This document shows positions 33,344 to 47,454 of a stretch of 64,000 bases of DNA, in pieces; the stretch's first letter is position 1, and the number at the start of each line of letters is the position of its first letter. Source of the stretch: Eopsaltria australis (Eukaryota > Chordata > Aves > Passeriformes > Petroicidae); contig JAVTVJ010000068.1 in NCBI GenBank assembly GCA_034509425.1, positions 3,410,001-3,474,000 of the forward strand, written 5' to 3'. The notes under the pieces were generated by a model. It had not been told where the DNA came from. It did not search any database and was given only the letters and a program-made list of their open reading frames with translations. The position numbers and the translations under genes were made by a program.

Positions 33344-36300
33344 CCTGTGCTGAATCAGGTTTGTAGAGCTGTACACTTAAAACTCTGTAACACAGGACAA
33401 TCAGCAAGATTTGATGAGTGGAAAAATAGAATTCTTTCAAGAATTTTATTAAATCTGGTTTTATTATGTATAAACAAGGTTGCATTCAATTGCTAAAGGC
33501 TTACTGTCTCTTTGCCTAACAAAACGTTCTTTAAAATTGGTATGAACATCACAAGCAAAACTATTTTGGTAATGAAAAACAAAGCAGTAATTAGCTTTTT
33601 GTAAGGTTATAAGCACATCTAATTATGAAACTACTTCTTGTGAATAGAAGACTCAGCCTTTCCATGTATTAAATGTTAATTTCTGTGCTGTCAGCTTCCT
33701 CCATGGAAAATTATTTTGTATATACAACAAAGGTTTTAATTTTTTCGGGTTTTTTTCCATGAACCTTGCACACCAGGACTACATGTAGAATATAGACTCT
33801 ACTAACCTGCTCCTCTTTAACATTCATCTGCTTAATGGAACCCTCAGTTGCAGGCAAGTTTTAATTTAGAACGAGTTTCTTTATAAAACCAGAGATACAT
33901 AGTGGAGATGAAAATAAACAGGTTTCTTTGCCACTGACAATTTAAATTAGCCTGTTAATCCTAGTGTGACTAAAGCAGAATAGTCAGCATAGGGTAATAA
34001 AAACCGAAAAACAGATTACTGTTTTATAAAATCATTAATCATTTTACTATCATAGATATCCCCCCATAACTGCAAGAAAAGGTTCTGATCCAGACTCAAT
34101 TTTTAGTAAAAATCCTCAGTAGGCACTTATTCACTACCACAATGATGCTTAGTATTTAATAACAATATAACAATAATTAAAATAAAACTTATCTCCTTCA
34201 ACCTCAATTCAAGCATCCACTTCAGTGTTTTTAGAGTTTCAGTATTTGAGAAAGTAATCTGACAGCAGATTTATGCTATGGGTTCAGAATCTGACAGCGG
34301 AGAATGAGAACAGCAAAGTTGAGTCATATTCCCTGATTAAACTGGGAGATTTAAAAATTGCTTTAGAATAGCTCATCTCACCTCAGAGGAGAACTTTCAC
34401 ATATTCAAATATAATTCTGTCCCCACCAAAGGCAAAGAGATTTAACTTGTTTAAGTGGGTGAGGCATTAGGGCCTGCCTGTGTCATCTTTAACTGCAAAA
34501 TAAGAAGTTCTTGAGCTGAGCTAAAGTTGTTGAAGTTGCTTAGTGTAAGAGCTGCCTTTTACTCAAGGTAAGTGTAAAAGGGGACATTCAAGTGCTCTGT
34601 GCAGCCAGGTAGCAGAAATTATGGGAAAGCTGTCACAATCATTGGCCTACACACTGCAAAGGCTGAGAACAAGATGAATCATTTGGTAGTGGAGTAGGGC
34701 AAGGCAAATGCAGGCATGTAAGAACTGATTGCTGGAACTGTGATTGCCTACCATCTGTGACAGAAAGAGGAAGGGGTGCCTGACTATGAGGAAAATGGTA
34801 GCAAAAAAGCACAGGATGCATTAACAGCATCATTAGCAATCTGGTGTGAGAAAGAGATAAAGGATAATTTTTGTGGGAGACTGGGAGCAGAAAGATTGTT
34901 CTCTGATTGCTGCTGTGGCCAGAGAAAATAGGTCCCAACATTAACTTTTTCTTTTGCGACAAAATATCTTTGATCACATCAGCAATGCATAAGTCCCTTT
35001 CTTCCTTGCAGGCAGAACTCCCCACTGAGCCTTGGCCTATTAACTAAGGTCAGAAAGGACACAGAACAGTTAACAAGGTTGGTTTTTTATGGTTTATTTT
35101 TTAAATTGTGCTGTTGTGGGAACCAAGGTAACAGCTCTGATACACAATGTTTTTAAGATAATTCACTTTCATTTATCAACCTATCCTTTACCTTATTATA
35201 TTTCTATGTAGTCTATTAGTGAGTTTTCCTGGAGGTCTTGTTGTAGTGTGTTTACATAAAAACCAATGAGCTTGTTGCATCCCTGGAACAGCCACAGCAC
35301 AGTCTGCTTTGGTTTGTTACAGAGTAAAATCTCATGAGTTTGTGTCTGGCAGAAAAACCAATAATTTTCTTAGAGTTATCTACTGCTTTTCCCTGGGAAA
35401 AAAGGGAGGGTCCTGGCTTCCCCCACTGCCACTCTCAGCTGCTCCTATTTGACATGCCGTGCACTGGAAGGCATTTCATTTGGCAATGTGACCTAACTGG
35501 AGATTCGTAAATACATATCTCTATTTTTAAATTATATTTAAGTCGGTAGTGTAATGGTATCATTCAATTGCAAAAATGGATGTATTTCTGAAGTAGCCTA
35601 GACATTCTTGCAAAGGCAGAGGGCTTTACTAGGACAAGAGAACTATAAATAAACTAGATAATGAAGTATTCTGACTTCACAGTGTATGAGATTAATTATG
35701 TTAACTTAAGGAGCACAAGCCAAAATAAAAACAGTCCAAAAGAAAAGCAATAAATTCCAAAGTATGTCTGAAAGTCTAGTTAAAGTCTACTTTGGCAAAA
35801 GAAGTGAAGACATCTTCCAAGCTGAATTGAGAAAAATGTCAAGAAGGTGAGCAAGTGATCTGAGAATAAATAAAGGAATGCAGATGAACAATGTAAGGCT
35901 AATGCATTAATTCTCATCCTATTTCTCTGGTTAGATTCATCCTCTGCAGTGGCAGCCATAAATTCAGGTTTGTGATTGACTGAAAAGGGCACCGCTTTTA
36001 AATCTAAGGTGCTCATCAAGAGTATTGAATGCATGAAGTTTTTTCACACATAAAGACCAAGTTGGCAGGTGTTGAGTTATAGAAGAACTGTCTTCTTTCC
36101 TCCTTAAGCAGTTTAAGGATTGATGCTTTAGGCCTTTCATTATGTGGATCACTGAAAGAAACAATCATTCCTATATTTCACTGTCAAGTTAATTGCAGTA
36201 GTGGTCAGCTTTATTACTGCTAAATCTCAAACTTGGTGCATCCCAGTATTTCTAGGAGAAGCATCATCCAGGCAGAGCCTAGCTTTCCCCAGGAGTCCAG

Positions 36301-38572
36301 CTGATGAGTTTTCATTCAGCTCCTCTCTGCCTCAGGTGATGTGTATAAAATAAGTGCTACCCCCAGTTCCTTGCATGTATAAATACATACAGCAAGCTTC
36401 AGGGTTTTTTTTGTGATACTGACTTTTCTACCTAAAAAGATCTCTCATCTGAAGAAATGCCCTGTCTTCCAGCAGAATGGTTTGCAGTTTGATTCATTTC
36501 TGTGGCTAAACAAGAACATCAACATCTGACACTAAACATGAGTAACTTATTAAGCCATCTGTAGCCCTCTCACATTATTAAGATCTTCAGTGTCTCTGGG
36601 GAATGGTTTTCTTCACACATTTGCTTCATAAAGACTCTTACAACACAAGCAGTCTGCATGTCCACAACCAAATAAAAATATGATGATGAAGTCTGCCACA
36701 TAATTGCTGATGTTTGCAATGTGGTTACCTACAGCTACCATAATCACAACCTCAAGGCACTGGTTCCTCACATCCTAAAGCAGATGTCATGTCTGTCACA
36801 TGGATCATCCCCAAAACTGTCTGCTCCTCTCTGCTGACCAAAAAGGAGCCTGATAATGAGTAGCCTGGATGTAAATCACTTGTGTGTACCAGCTTGAAGT
36901 TTGCTGACCTCCAGCAAATCTTTCACACAAAACATTGCTGAATAAATGAACAAGATAATGAAATATTCTGACTTGACACTTCAAAAGGTGGTACTGGACC
37001 TACACCTTAACAGGAGTAAGATGAAACGGTGTTAACCTCATTTCACTGTACTTTTTAAAGTGTAGTCTAGTATGAGAGTATGAGTCTCCACTCACATGAT
37101 AGAAATAATTCAGCCTTACAGCTACTTTGTGTGCATAGAGAGTTAAATGTTTAGTGATGTTTGCATCAGGAAGCACCAAGATTCTGGCTGGATATGCCTG
37201 TGTTAAACAGAGCTAGAAACATGAGGTGGTGCAGTAAAAAGATGCTTACCACTGAAGAGTCACAGATGTGAATTTAAGTTAATACTGTCTGCAGAAATCA
37301 TCTGAATGTCTGATCTGGGAAATGAAGAGGAGAGAGAAGTGCATTAGAGAAGGATAATAATATGCACTGTTGATTATTACCTAAAATAAATCCAAAGAAA
37401 AATATCAATCCTTGCTCTTTTACATCTTTCACGTCTGTTTGGTCCATAAACACTAAACTGCATTATTCCTAATTACCACAGGAGATGAAAAGAATTGGAA
37501 GAAGTTGTCTTTTATCTCAATTAAAGGTGTCACATGTGCCTAACAGGTGATCAATGCTAATGCACATTTAGGGGATACTGCTATCGTCAAGCCTATAGTG
37601 ACTTGTGAAAGGGCACACACATGACTGGAATTCATATTATGCTGTTCTTCAAAGCTTTCTGATACCAGGGAACTCTTTTTCATCAGCTCTAATCAATACT
37701 TCAAATTCTGACAATTAAATCAGTTCTTGGACTGAATAGCATAGTGAATGAAAGAAAATCTTCAGTGTGCTAGCACAGAAAAAGAGCAGCAGAAACTTGA
37801 CCTTCATAATACTAAGTCTTCTTTTTCCCTATAATATTGCTATAAATTACCTCAAGAAAAGCCTACTGCTATTATCAAATCCAAAGCCATCTCTCAGGAT
37901 ATATTCTGTCTACTCTCTAAAAAGCACCTATGTACTTCTTAATCCTTGAGCTTCATCTGATATAAAAGCAGTGAAGTGATTAGAGTCAATGTGGCCAAAT
38001 ATAAACACTACACTTAGCAGCAGAACCTGTTGCACTGTTATTCTGTGTGCCAAGAACGTGTTGCCATGAAAACAAATTCACAGGGAAGCTGTCCTTGGTG
38101 TGCCATGCTGCTGTTCAGAAACCTACCCAGCTGTCAGGGGCTCCCTCCTGGGTGGTGTTTCTCCTTCTACCTTCCTTTTGGCTCAGTGGTGTCACAGCCC
38201 CTCTCTGCTACTGGTGAAAGGTCTGGGTGTTTATGTGCATTCGGAATGCAAACCCAGCTGATTGTAGCAGTGTGCTTTTTGCAGCAGTAGCAGCAGCAGC
38301 AAGCATGACTCCTCCCTCAGCTCTGCAAGGAGGGCAGAGTTAGGGTTGGTGTTAAGGTTAGGATCAGGGCTACATCTGAAACTTCTCTTCCCAGACTGCT
38401 TTTCCTGTTACAACCATTTTCCATGTCAAATGCACCTCATGTGGCCGACTGGCAGTCTGCTGCTTAGAGGGAATCTAAGCAGATTTATTTCCCCCCTTAA
38501 GGAGCAACTCTGGGGGGCAAGAGCCTTTGGAAGTGGTCTCAGACATGTTACTCATTTGTTTGCAGTTCCCAC
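33344..38572. other. Long gene-free AT-rich stretch
   Basis: About 5.2 kb without a recognised gene or repeat family. A short CAG/TAG-type triplet run lies at 38282-38302. Frames of up to 128 codons (34639-35025, minus) have no supporting motif. Confidence 0.5.
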
Positions 38573-38668
38573 AATCATAGAATCATAGAATATGATCATA
38601 TAAAGTCTAGAATCATTTAAAGTCTTGGATTGGAAGAGACTTTAAAGATCATCTAGTTCCAACCCCAA
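38573..38668 (-). mobile_element. CR1 LINE 3'-end fragment (antisense)
   Basis: AATCATAGAATCATAGAATA is the reverse complement of the ATTCTATG tail. It is followed by GGATTGGAAGAGACTTTAAA and GATCATCTAGTTCCAACCCC, the CR1 3' end read backwards. A small insertion or duplication separates the tail repeat from the body. Confidence 0.85.
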
Positions 38669-40046
38669 ATGAGAAAAAATTTGAAATAACCACTTCAAGA
38701 TCACTGGGATCTTGAAATACCTTGAAATACCTTCCAAAATCCTAATCATGCAAAGGGTCTTGAAATGGACATAAAGACCTGGCTGAATTTTTCTGTATTT
38801 TATACTTGGAACCTGTCCTGTGTCTCTCATGTTAAGAAACTTTTTCCAGTGTAATAGGAAAGGGAAGCAACGTGAGATCTGATCAAGTGTCTAAGAGCAT
38901 TGTTGCAAGAGCAGTCTCACCTGAATTGTCATCTTCCCTTACCCATTTGGACCACATGAAAGCAGTCCTCATTAAATTAGTTCTGGACATTCAAAATTAC
39001 CTATTTATCTTTTAAAAAAGGTAATTCTTATTTTTTCTGATAGCACCAGATAACTGAGATGTGAATACTGTGCCTGGGCTAAACCCACCATAATAATTTA
39101 AAGACAGGCCCTAAATAGTCATCACTTTCCAGAGACGCTTGACAATTCACACTTTAGAATTGTACACAGGATTTCAAATCATTATGTTTGAGGGAGAAGG
39201 CATTGCATGCCATTACCTTTTTCCCAATCTGAACTGCTGGTGTCTATCAACACTATATTTTTTTTATATCAAAACTGGAGATTTACTGGTCATGACAACA
39301 TATAAGAAAACTGTATTATATAAAGCCATAATAATATTAATACACTTGGCCAGAAAAACATATTAAATTTCAATATTTTTCCATACTGAAATGTGACTGA
39401 CATTTTTACAATATTTCCAGAGTAAATCACACATCATATTTGGAAGCTGTCAGCTCTCCAGTGGAGGTAACATCACACTAACAAATGTTAAAATATCATT
39501 TCAGCTTCTTGAAACTAACAACCCCTACTAATAACTGTGTTGAGGAAAAGTTGCTGTTATTTCTTGAGCCCTTATATAATTTAGATGTACACTAATCAAT
39601 ATGCAGCATTTAGCAGCTACAGCAAAGCAGAGAATTAGCATGAACTGGACAAGAGAGAGGTAACTGGAAGAGTACTGGGGTGAGCACCAACTCACAGCCA
39701 CTAGCAACAGTGAACTGGCAGCAGGTGCACTAGTTTAATGCTAAGTGATCTTATTACTAAATTATTACTTAGCAACACTGTCATGAACTGTATCAAAAAA
39801 GTACCACATTTAGAAGAAAATACGTAATTCAAAATTATTGTGAAAGAGAATGGGATAGTTTTCTGCTATGCCAAATGATACTTTGTCAAACTAACACCTA
39901 AAGAAGAAGAGAATAAATGTTTCAGACTTAATTATTATTTCCTATTAAGGAATAATATTAGTTTCTTAGTCACTGGGCAAAAATGTTGATAATGAAGTTT
40001 TGCAAACTGCTAGTAACTCAAGGTATATTTTTTTCAGGAAAATACT
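38669..40046. other. Gene-free AT-rich sequence
   Basis: No gene or repeat recognised apart from a 10-bp unit (CTTGAAATAC) occurring twice in a row near 38710. Confidence 0.5.
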
Positions 40047-40314
40047 TAGAATCATAGATCATTTAGTTTGGAAAAGACCTCTGAGATTACTGAGTCCAGC
40101 TGTTAACCGAGCAGTGCCAAGTCCACCACCTGAACCATGATTCCGAGTGCCACATCTACAAATCCTTTAAATACTTCCAGGGATGGGGACCCAAACACTT
40201 CCCTGGGCAGCCTGTTCCAATGCCTGATCATCCTTTCAGTGAATAAATGTTTTTAATATTCAATCTAAACCTCCTCTGGCACAACTTGAGTCTGTGTTTC
40301 CCTGTGTAATCTTA
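40047..40314 (-). mobile_element. CR1 LINE 3' region (antisense)
   Basis: AGAATCATAGATCATTTAGT, AGTGCCAAGTCCACCACCTG, CCCTGGGCAGCCTGTTCCAA and TCCAATGCCTGATCATCCTT follow the reverse complement of the avian CR1 3' region over about 265 bp. The element is cut where an LTR-like block starts. Confidence 0.85.
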
Positions 40315-40862
40315 TGACATCCTGCGTGGCCAGCAGGGATGAAGTTGAGAAGCAGACATGGACGCTTGTCCTAAGGTCAGCTCAGTGGGGGGGAGGATCA
40401 GGACCACTAAAGACCCACCCACAGCCCTCTGACCCACTTCCAGGAAGGTCTAGAGCAATGAACTGCACATAGTAACTCATTTGTGTAGAAAGTGAGAAAC
40501 CTATCTCTAGGTGAGGGAAACTTATCTCTAAAAAGATACCCCCACAAAGCCTGGGCACCTGCATCTCAGGATACTGCATACTCTGTTAGCTGGATAGATC
40601 CTTAAGGCAGGACTGGTGATCTCTCTTTGTCCCTTTTTTTCTCTCTGTATCTCTCCCTCTCTCTAATTTCCCTCTCTCTCTTCTTTCACCCTACCCCTTA
40701 TTCAAAGCCCACTCCCCTCTGCTAGAAGATAAGACCCTAAAACACCAGTATCCATACCAAATGCAAAATGAACAGTAAAAGTCTGTAAGTTTCTTTTGTG
40801 GACCCTTTGACTTCTGTAATTTCTTTTCAACCATGAGGACCTGCCAATCCTGAGCACTCACT
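40315..40862 (+). mobile_element. Probable LTR between two CR1 fragments
   Basis: The block starts with TGACATCCTGCGTGG just after the CR1 and ends near GAGCACTCA before the next CR1. It contains a 70-bp CT-rich tract (40619-40689) and an AGTAAA element (40775) shortly before its end, an order seen in avian ERVL LTRs. A clean target duplication was not found, so orientation and limits are tentative. It has no coding content. Confidence 0.5.
40619..40689. repeat. CT-rich simple sequence
   Basis: CTCTCTTTGTCCC is followed by runs of CTCTCTGTATCTCTCCCTCT. It contains almost no purines on the plus strand and lies inside the probable LTR. Confidence 0.8.
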
Positions 40863-40869
40863 TCTCCTT

Positions 40870-41312
40870 AAAGATGGGACACCAAGATGGTTAGTGGGAT
40901 GGAGCATTTCTCCTGTGAGACAATCCTGAGGGAATTGGGATTCTTCACCCTAGAAAAGAAAAGGTTTTGGTGGGGTGATCTAATTGTGGCCTTCCAGTAC
41001 CTGAGGGGAGCCTATGAGAAAGATGAAGAGAGACTTTCTACAAGGTATATAGTGGCAGGGGAATGGCTTCAAGCTGGAAGAGAGTAAGTTTATGCTAGAT
41101 ATTAGGAAGAAATTCTGTACTGTGAGAGTGGTGAGGCGCAGGAACAGGTTGTCCAGGGAAGTTAAGGATGTCCCATCCTTGGAAATGCTGGATGGGGCTA
41201 TGAGCAATCTGGTCTAGGGAAAGGATATCTGCCCATGGCAGAAGGGTTAGAACTAGATGATCTTTAAGGTCCCATTCAAGCCAAGCAATTCTATGATTCT
41301 GTGATTCCATGA
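40870..41312 (+). mobile_element. CR1 LINE 3' region (sense)
   Basis: About 440 bp in sense orientation: GATGGAGCATTTCTCCTG, CCTTCCAGTACCTGAGGGGA, GATATTAGGAAGAAATTCTG, CAGGAACAGGTTGTCCAGGG, CTAGATGATCTTTAAGGTCC and the tail ATTCTATGATTCTGTGATTC. The 66-codon plus frame at 40887 is a remnant of LINE sequence and not a gene. Confidence 0.9.
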
Positions 41313-44300
41313 AGGTACATAAGGATACTCAAGACACCTCTCTTTCATCTTATGAAAACGTAGCTCTGACACACTGCAATCAACAACCACATGCCCCTGT
41401 GCTGTCCTTTTTGCATTCTGTCTTCAAAAGAATGAAACAAATATCATGCAGACTTTGCAATCTCTCTGGAAAAGTGTCAGTCTGGGGGTTTCAAATGAGA
41501 AATTGGCCTGGGAGTCATTTCAGTTTGGATCTAACAAGATGTCAGCAGCTGTTTTAATGAGACTGGTATTTTAAACAACTATTAAAAAAAACCAACAGTG
41601 GATTCTATCATCATTTTTATGTAGCTTGCTCATTATAAGATTTCTGACATTAGAGCAGTCTTGTCAGAAAGCTGTTACGAGGTTTTAAATGCTCTTGACT
41701 CTTTAACAGTTCTTCTTCCACTTAAGGAGGGGTTAGTAAGAATGAATTTGTCATGGATTCTTCAGAGACTGTAATGAGAGCTATTAAAATGGTAGGTTCT
41801 TGGAAGGTTACCCAACTCCAATTACTCTGTGAGGTTTATTTTTGTTTAATATTAATACTTTATCTTATTTTAGTCCTAATATAATCTTGGTATTTTATTT
41901 GTTTAAAATATGAGAATGTATATCCCAGTACTAAGCTGATATGAGCTACTTTTCCTTCCTTCTTTGCCTGTGCTTATGTTTTAAAGCCATACCTACCAAA
42001 CTGGAGTTCCTGCTTAGCATTAAGAAATTTCCTGTCTCCTCTATGACTTTGAAATGACAAATTTAAGGGTTTAAATCTGTTTAATAACCAGTACATAGTT
42101 TTTGTGTCAGCACAGCCTGTAGGGACTGCAGAGAGACTCTAGGCAGAGCTGAAGTTCACAGGATGACAGGAAAACACTGCCCTAAAATGCCACTTGACAG
42201 ATGAGGACATACCTAGTAGCTGCCCATACCCATGTTCTCAGCTTTCCCAGCCCTGATTTAGGATGCAGTTAAAACGACTCTCTGGCTTGCAGATTTGGTT
42301 TCTTAGCTGCTGGATAGGGAGAGATTCATCTCCACGTTTGGACACTGGAGGTGCTTTATGACAGCTTACAGGTGTCCCTGGTGCCTGTGGGGAGATGCAG
42401 GGGATGAGGGAGGTGCCCTCAGCTGCATCAATCAAGGGTCACAGGGTCGCCCTCCCCTGCAGCTTTTGTTTCAGAAGGGCACATATCTTTGTCCTGCTTG
42501 GCAGCCCCTGGGGACATTCCAGGGCATCACAGGTACCCCTGCACACCTGTGAGAGGGCACCAAGGTGAGCCAATGGATCCATGGGGGTCAGGAGGGTTAT
42601 TCAGCTCGTTATTCAGGCAAAGGGGGCTGAGTCAGATGACCCCACACAGGTGTGTGAACACAGTGCTGTTTGAGGTGCCCCAGAGTGTTTGAAATGCTCC
42701 CAGTTGACGTTCAGGCTTAGCCCAGGGCCAAGAGAATGACCCCACACGTTTGGTCCAGCAGCTAAGGCAGGCAGGATGCTCAGGGGCCCTCACACAGTGC
42801 TAGGTGCCTACATCTTGACAGCTGTACTAAGTCTGGGTATGAGCTGAAGAGTTTGGCAGGCTCCAGCTGACTTCACTGCCTGTAAGAGGAGCTGAAACAC
42901 CAGACTCCCATACGGGCACTGAAATTCAGGTGTCAGAATTGATACAATTTAAAGTAATCTGCTGTATCCCACTGCTGGGGGGTACCTGGAAGGTACTTGT
43001 GAGCTCTTTCTTCCCAGGAACAGTTCTGCTGATCTCTTCTTGAATTCAGGTCACAGCAGCTACTAGAGGGGTTAAATCAAAAGCTGACAGGCAGAAGATT
43101 GTATAAAACAATGCAATTGAGATGGCAGGATGTTTGGTAGAGGTTTGTATTTTGGCAAAATAGATTCCTTTTAGTCCAGCTCTGAATGCAGCTCAAGACG
43201 TACATTTTCTTCACCTATTCCCTTCCTAATATATCTGCAGATGAACCAAGATTATCCTTATTCTCTCACCAGTATAAATGATAAGCAGCTCCAGGAAAAA
43301 CAGTGAAGTTATGCTGTTACAAAATAGTGTGAGAGAAAAGAAAAAAAAAGATCTGCAGAATGTACTCTTTTATCTTCTTTAATTTGGACTTACAGCTATA
43401 GATGGCAAAGCAAGAAGTAGTTTCTTTAAAGACCTGCAGTAATTTAAAGTTCTATACCTGAGAGATTTGATTCAGCCTTAAATTCAGTGTTCTGCAATTA
43501 GGGTGAATTACTGAGGTTTAAACTAAGGGACAATTGAATATAGAAAAAAAATTTCCTGTTACCTTTTGAATTGAAACCAGAGGCAAAAGTACTGCTTTTA
43601 AAAGTATGCATAGTTTGATCTATAGCTTTCAGTTGGGCAAACTCCTGGGAAAATTACTACCTTCCTCTGATGTACAGTGGAATTCTTCCAAAGGACAAGA
43701 TCTCTAAGATGATACAAATCAGCATAAAGCCTCTGAATATCACGACCTCCAGATCTAACCCACAGTATCTTATCTATAAATACTGTTGTGGAGTGGCTTT
43801 TAAATAAACTGACTCCTCTGATGCATTCACAGTTTATGCTTATTAATTCATTAGGATGACACCAATTAACAACAGACTTCACAGAAATCCTTTTTATTTT
43901 CTTGAATAAATTACTTTTATCTGCTTTGAATAAGATGTCCATTACCCACTGCTGAAATAAATGTCTATGTGGAACCCAGTGGACCAGCTGCAAGCCTCAT
44001 CCATGGATTCTGAAGTTCATGATCATGGAAAGTCTAGGGAGGACAGATCATAAATTACCCAAACTACAATTAGACCAGGGCACAGACCAATAACTGCCCT
44101 CTGCTCTGAAACATTGTAAAAGTTGAAACGACCACAAATCTCAAGAAACTCAGTGATGAGAAAAATGATTCCAACAACATGGCTGACCTATGGGTCTGGA
44201 TTCACCCAGGGCCCAAAATTTTTCTTACCAGTATTTCAGTGAGGTGAGTCAGTCGTGCTCCATTGTAGCTTGGGCTCTTGACATCATCTGTAGTACTTAC

Positions 44301-47300
44301 AGGGGTTTCATGACAAAACTAGGACACACAAGCAACCAAAAGGTCTTGTTTTCAATCAAAGAGTAACTGAACTTTCAAACTGAGAACATGTTTCTTTATC
44401 AAGTCTTTTCTCCTAGGTTTTTACAAAAAAATTGCCAAAAGCACAGCTTAAGAAAGTGCAATCCCTTTTCATTTAAATATCTGGTTTGCGGAAGTTTCTA
44501 GAAATAACTAAGTATAGAAAAGGACTGGTTAAGGCATCAGTTCATTCATCTTTAATTTATTTTTATTTATACCACCTCCAATTAAAATAGAATTCTAATT
44601 TTCTTTCTATTTTATTATGAAAAAATATTTTTATAATAAAATGACACATATAAAAAGAGGTTGCCTCTACATTTCTATGGACATCTTTAGAGAGTACTGA
44701 ATATTTAAAAGATATTATAAATAGAAGCATGATCCATATGGCAAGATAATAAATATTCATAAAATTATGGATAGTCTGATTCTGTGACTCATTTTTGCAA
44801 TTGCAGTGCTGTCGGAAACAAATATTCCTCTCCTCCATTCAACTGCTGAGTAACACATTGATCTGCCTGCCAGTTCCATCTAGGCACCTTGCATAAGAAT
44901 ATTTTTTTTTCTCGTTGCATCTCATAAACAGCAATGTCTTTTAGCCTTTTACCTTTTGAATATTAAGCTGTAAAGTTTCAGATGTTTGGTTGGATGTGAC
45001 AGATTGTGTAATGTACAGCTCGGAAGGAATATTCTATGCAGATTTCTTGAAGAGCGTACTGCATTAAAATGTATAAATTTTACACAACTGACAGAAAAAA
45101 GAAACTCGGTGTTGAGCATCAGATGGGCCATGTGAAATTAATAATTTCTCACTCAGTTCATTTCCCAGTGGAAACATATCTAACATACACAAACTCCAGC
45201 TTGGTATTAATTGCCATGCTTGTTTAAAATCTCGGTTCCACAAATAGGTACTTTCTCTAAATATGCACTCCAGTTCCCATTAAGACAGCTTTGAACTGGG
45301 CCAGGGAGGCTCCTGGGGGTGGTGGGCTGCCTCTGGAAAAGGAGGCCTGTAGTCTAAACCTCCCCACAGGAAAAGCAGCATCCTTCAGATGGGATATGTG
45401 CAGGTGCTCGATGGGCAGCGGATGCAGCGCACGCTCCTCAAGCAGAGGCTGGGGCTGCTTGTTCTTCCCCTGGGGTGCAGAAGGGTTTTCTGTCACCTGC
45501 ACATACCCTGATGCCTCGGATCCATCAGAAGTAAGTAAGTAGTTGCAGTTTTTGCCAGACTTGTTCCTGAAAAGTCCATCCCACAGATTTAATCCAGCAG
45601 AAACTGAGTCATGGGGAAAGTTTCCCTGCTCATCTCAGTTTTCCCTCATACAAGCTCTGCTTATAGCAGAGGAGGAGGACAAGTACTAATTGCTATTCTG
45701 CAACAGGGTCCTGGGCCAGTGCTTTGGAATAATCCTCTCCTTAAACATGCCTTCATCTCATATTTTATGTGTTTTATTAGTTTTCCTGCATTTGGCAAAT
45801 ACAATAGGCTGTCGAATACTTATTGGCTGCTGCTGACATTTATTTATGATTACATCAAACCTATATTCATCCTAGTTGCTTTATTGTCATGTTTGTGTTA
45901 TTATTGCACAAATAATAATGTTGCTTTTGATTATTAGTGAGAAAGCAGAATTTTTAATTTAGTAGATAATTATGCCTTTGCTTTTCTAATGGAAAACCAC
46001 AGTGTAAGTGTAATTGCTTCTGAGTAACAACTTGTTATTACATGCATTTCATGCTCATAATTCTTTTGCTGATACCAGACAAATATTTTCATACTGAATT
46101 TTCCCTGCATATATTTTGGTGACAGTTTTGAGCCCTGAGGATGCACAGACCCCTATTATTAACCTTTAAGAACCAGTAAATAATTATAGTTTAATTTTGT
46201 TTTAATTCAGTTGTTGTTAACTGAGTGCTAATTACCACCTTCTAAACCAGCCCAAGATATAATGAGTAAGATGGATTTCCAATGGATTACATAATAGATA
46301 TAAATATGTAAAATGAATGAGGGAATGCTGCCATATTTTGGTTATTACATGCACACTAAGAAGTGATGTAGTTAAACTACTTCTCAGTTGAAAAGACATT
46401 TTGAAGACAAATAAGCAGCCTGTTTGAAAAGAAATTATATTCCGGGTATCACTTTTCATTGCTCATTTCTGGGAAATGTTGTCACTAGTATCAACTAATT
46501 TTCTAGCATTCCTCACCCTGCCATGGTCTAGGGGGCTAAAATTAGTTGGAATATATCATTTGAATGCACTGACTCACACTTAGATCCTTTCTCTTTCAAA
46601 CTGAAGAAGAGCTATATGCTTTGATCACCCCACTGGAAGATGATGCTCATCTTCTATCCTTCTTTTCTTTTCTCATAATGTCATGGAAATCAAACCTTCT
46701 AGTTCCTTTCTGGCAGCTTTCCAAATATGGGAAGGCTAAAAGGTACCCTTTTTTATTCCAGTTTTGAAAATGAAATAGAAAAGAGACAGGTGATTACATA
46801 TGTGCATTCACATTTCTACCCTTAAGTGTGAAGTTTCTACAGAATCCCTGTCATTTTCATTTATGCTTGTTAAGGTCTTTATCTGGCTTTTGTGTGGATG
46901 AATATCACCTTCTTTTGTACCAGTCTAATAGAGTGAGTAGAAAGACATTGGCAGGTATCCAGTATGGACCCTTGTCCTTTTCTCTTTGGCTTCCCTGCAG
47001 GGAAATGGCTCTAAACAGCAAAGCTAAAGCTATAGATGGATAGCAGGAAAAGGGTAGAAAGGTTTTGGTGTCTCTTTTTTCCTCCACTCTTCAACATAAA
47101 ATGTGGCTGTAAGAGGATTTCTAACTGAATTAACATCAGCATCAAAAGGCAAGAAGATAGGTTAGAATATAAAAAGGAAAGTTTAGGAATGACGGTGTAG
47201 CTGTGTTTTTTTTCTTGGCCTGATGAAAATTATCCTAAGAGATTTAAAGAATGGCTGAACTAATCTCACAACAATCAGAGGTCATCTTTGAGAATGCCTG

Positions 47301-47454
47301 CTGAGGACAGGTGACACTTCAGAAGGTGGAAAATGAATAATTATAGCACCATCTTCCAACTGGAGACACAGGAACTGCTGGGGAGCTGGAAGATGCAGTG
47401 CTCAGCTTCAGAGCCAGGAAAACTACTGGAGTGAGTCACTCAACAAACAACTGC
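41313..47454. other. Long gene-free stretch
   Basis: About 6 kb without a recognised gene. A minus frame of 131 codons at 43598-43993 and a hydrophobic plus frame at 45611-45937 lack any domain. Near 45.29-45.54 kb a GC-richer segment ends in a GTAAGTAAGTAG run, which could act as a splice donor, but no partner sites were identified. Confidence 0.45.

Noticed and set aside
34639..35025. 128-codon minus frame
   Set aside because: No domain, no repeat, no splice context. Within the range of chance for this window.
35645..36976. AGATAATGAA.TATTCTGACTT occurring at about 35655 and 36950
   Set aside because: The match is limited to roughly 30 bp with unrelated flanks, so it is too short to call a duplication.
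38340..38361. TTAGGGTTGGTGTTAAGGTTAG as an interstitial telomere repeat
   Set aside because: Only one intact TTAGGG and two degenerate units. Too short.
43598..43993. 131-codon minus frame
   Set aside because: No recognisable motif and AT-biased composition. Not supported as a gene.
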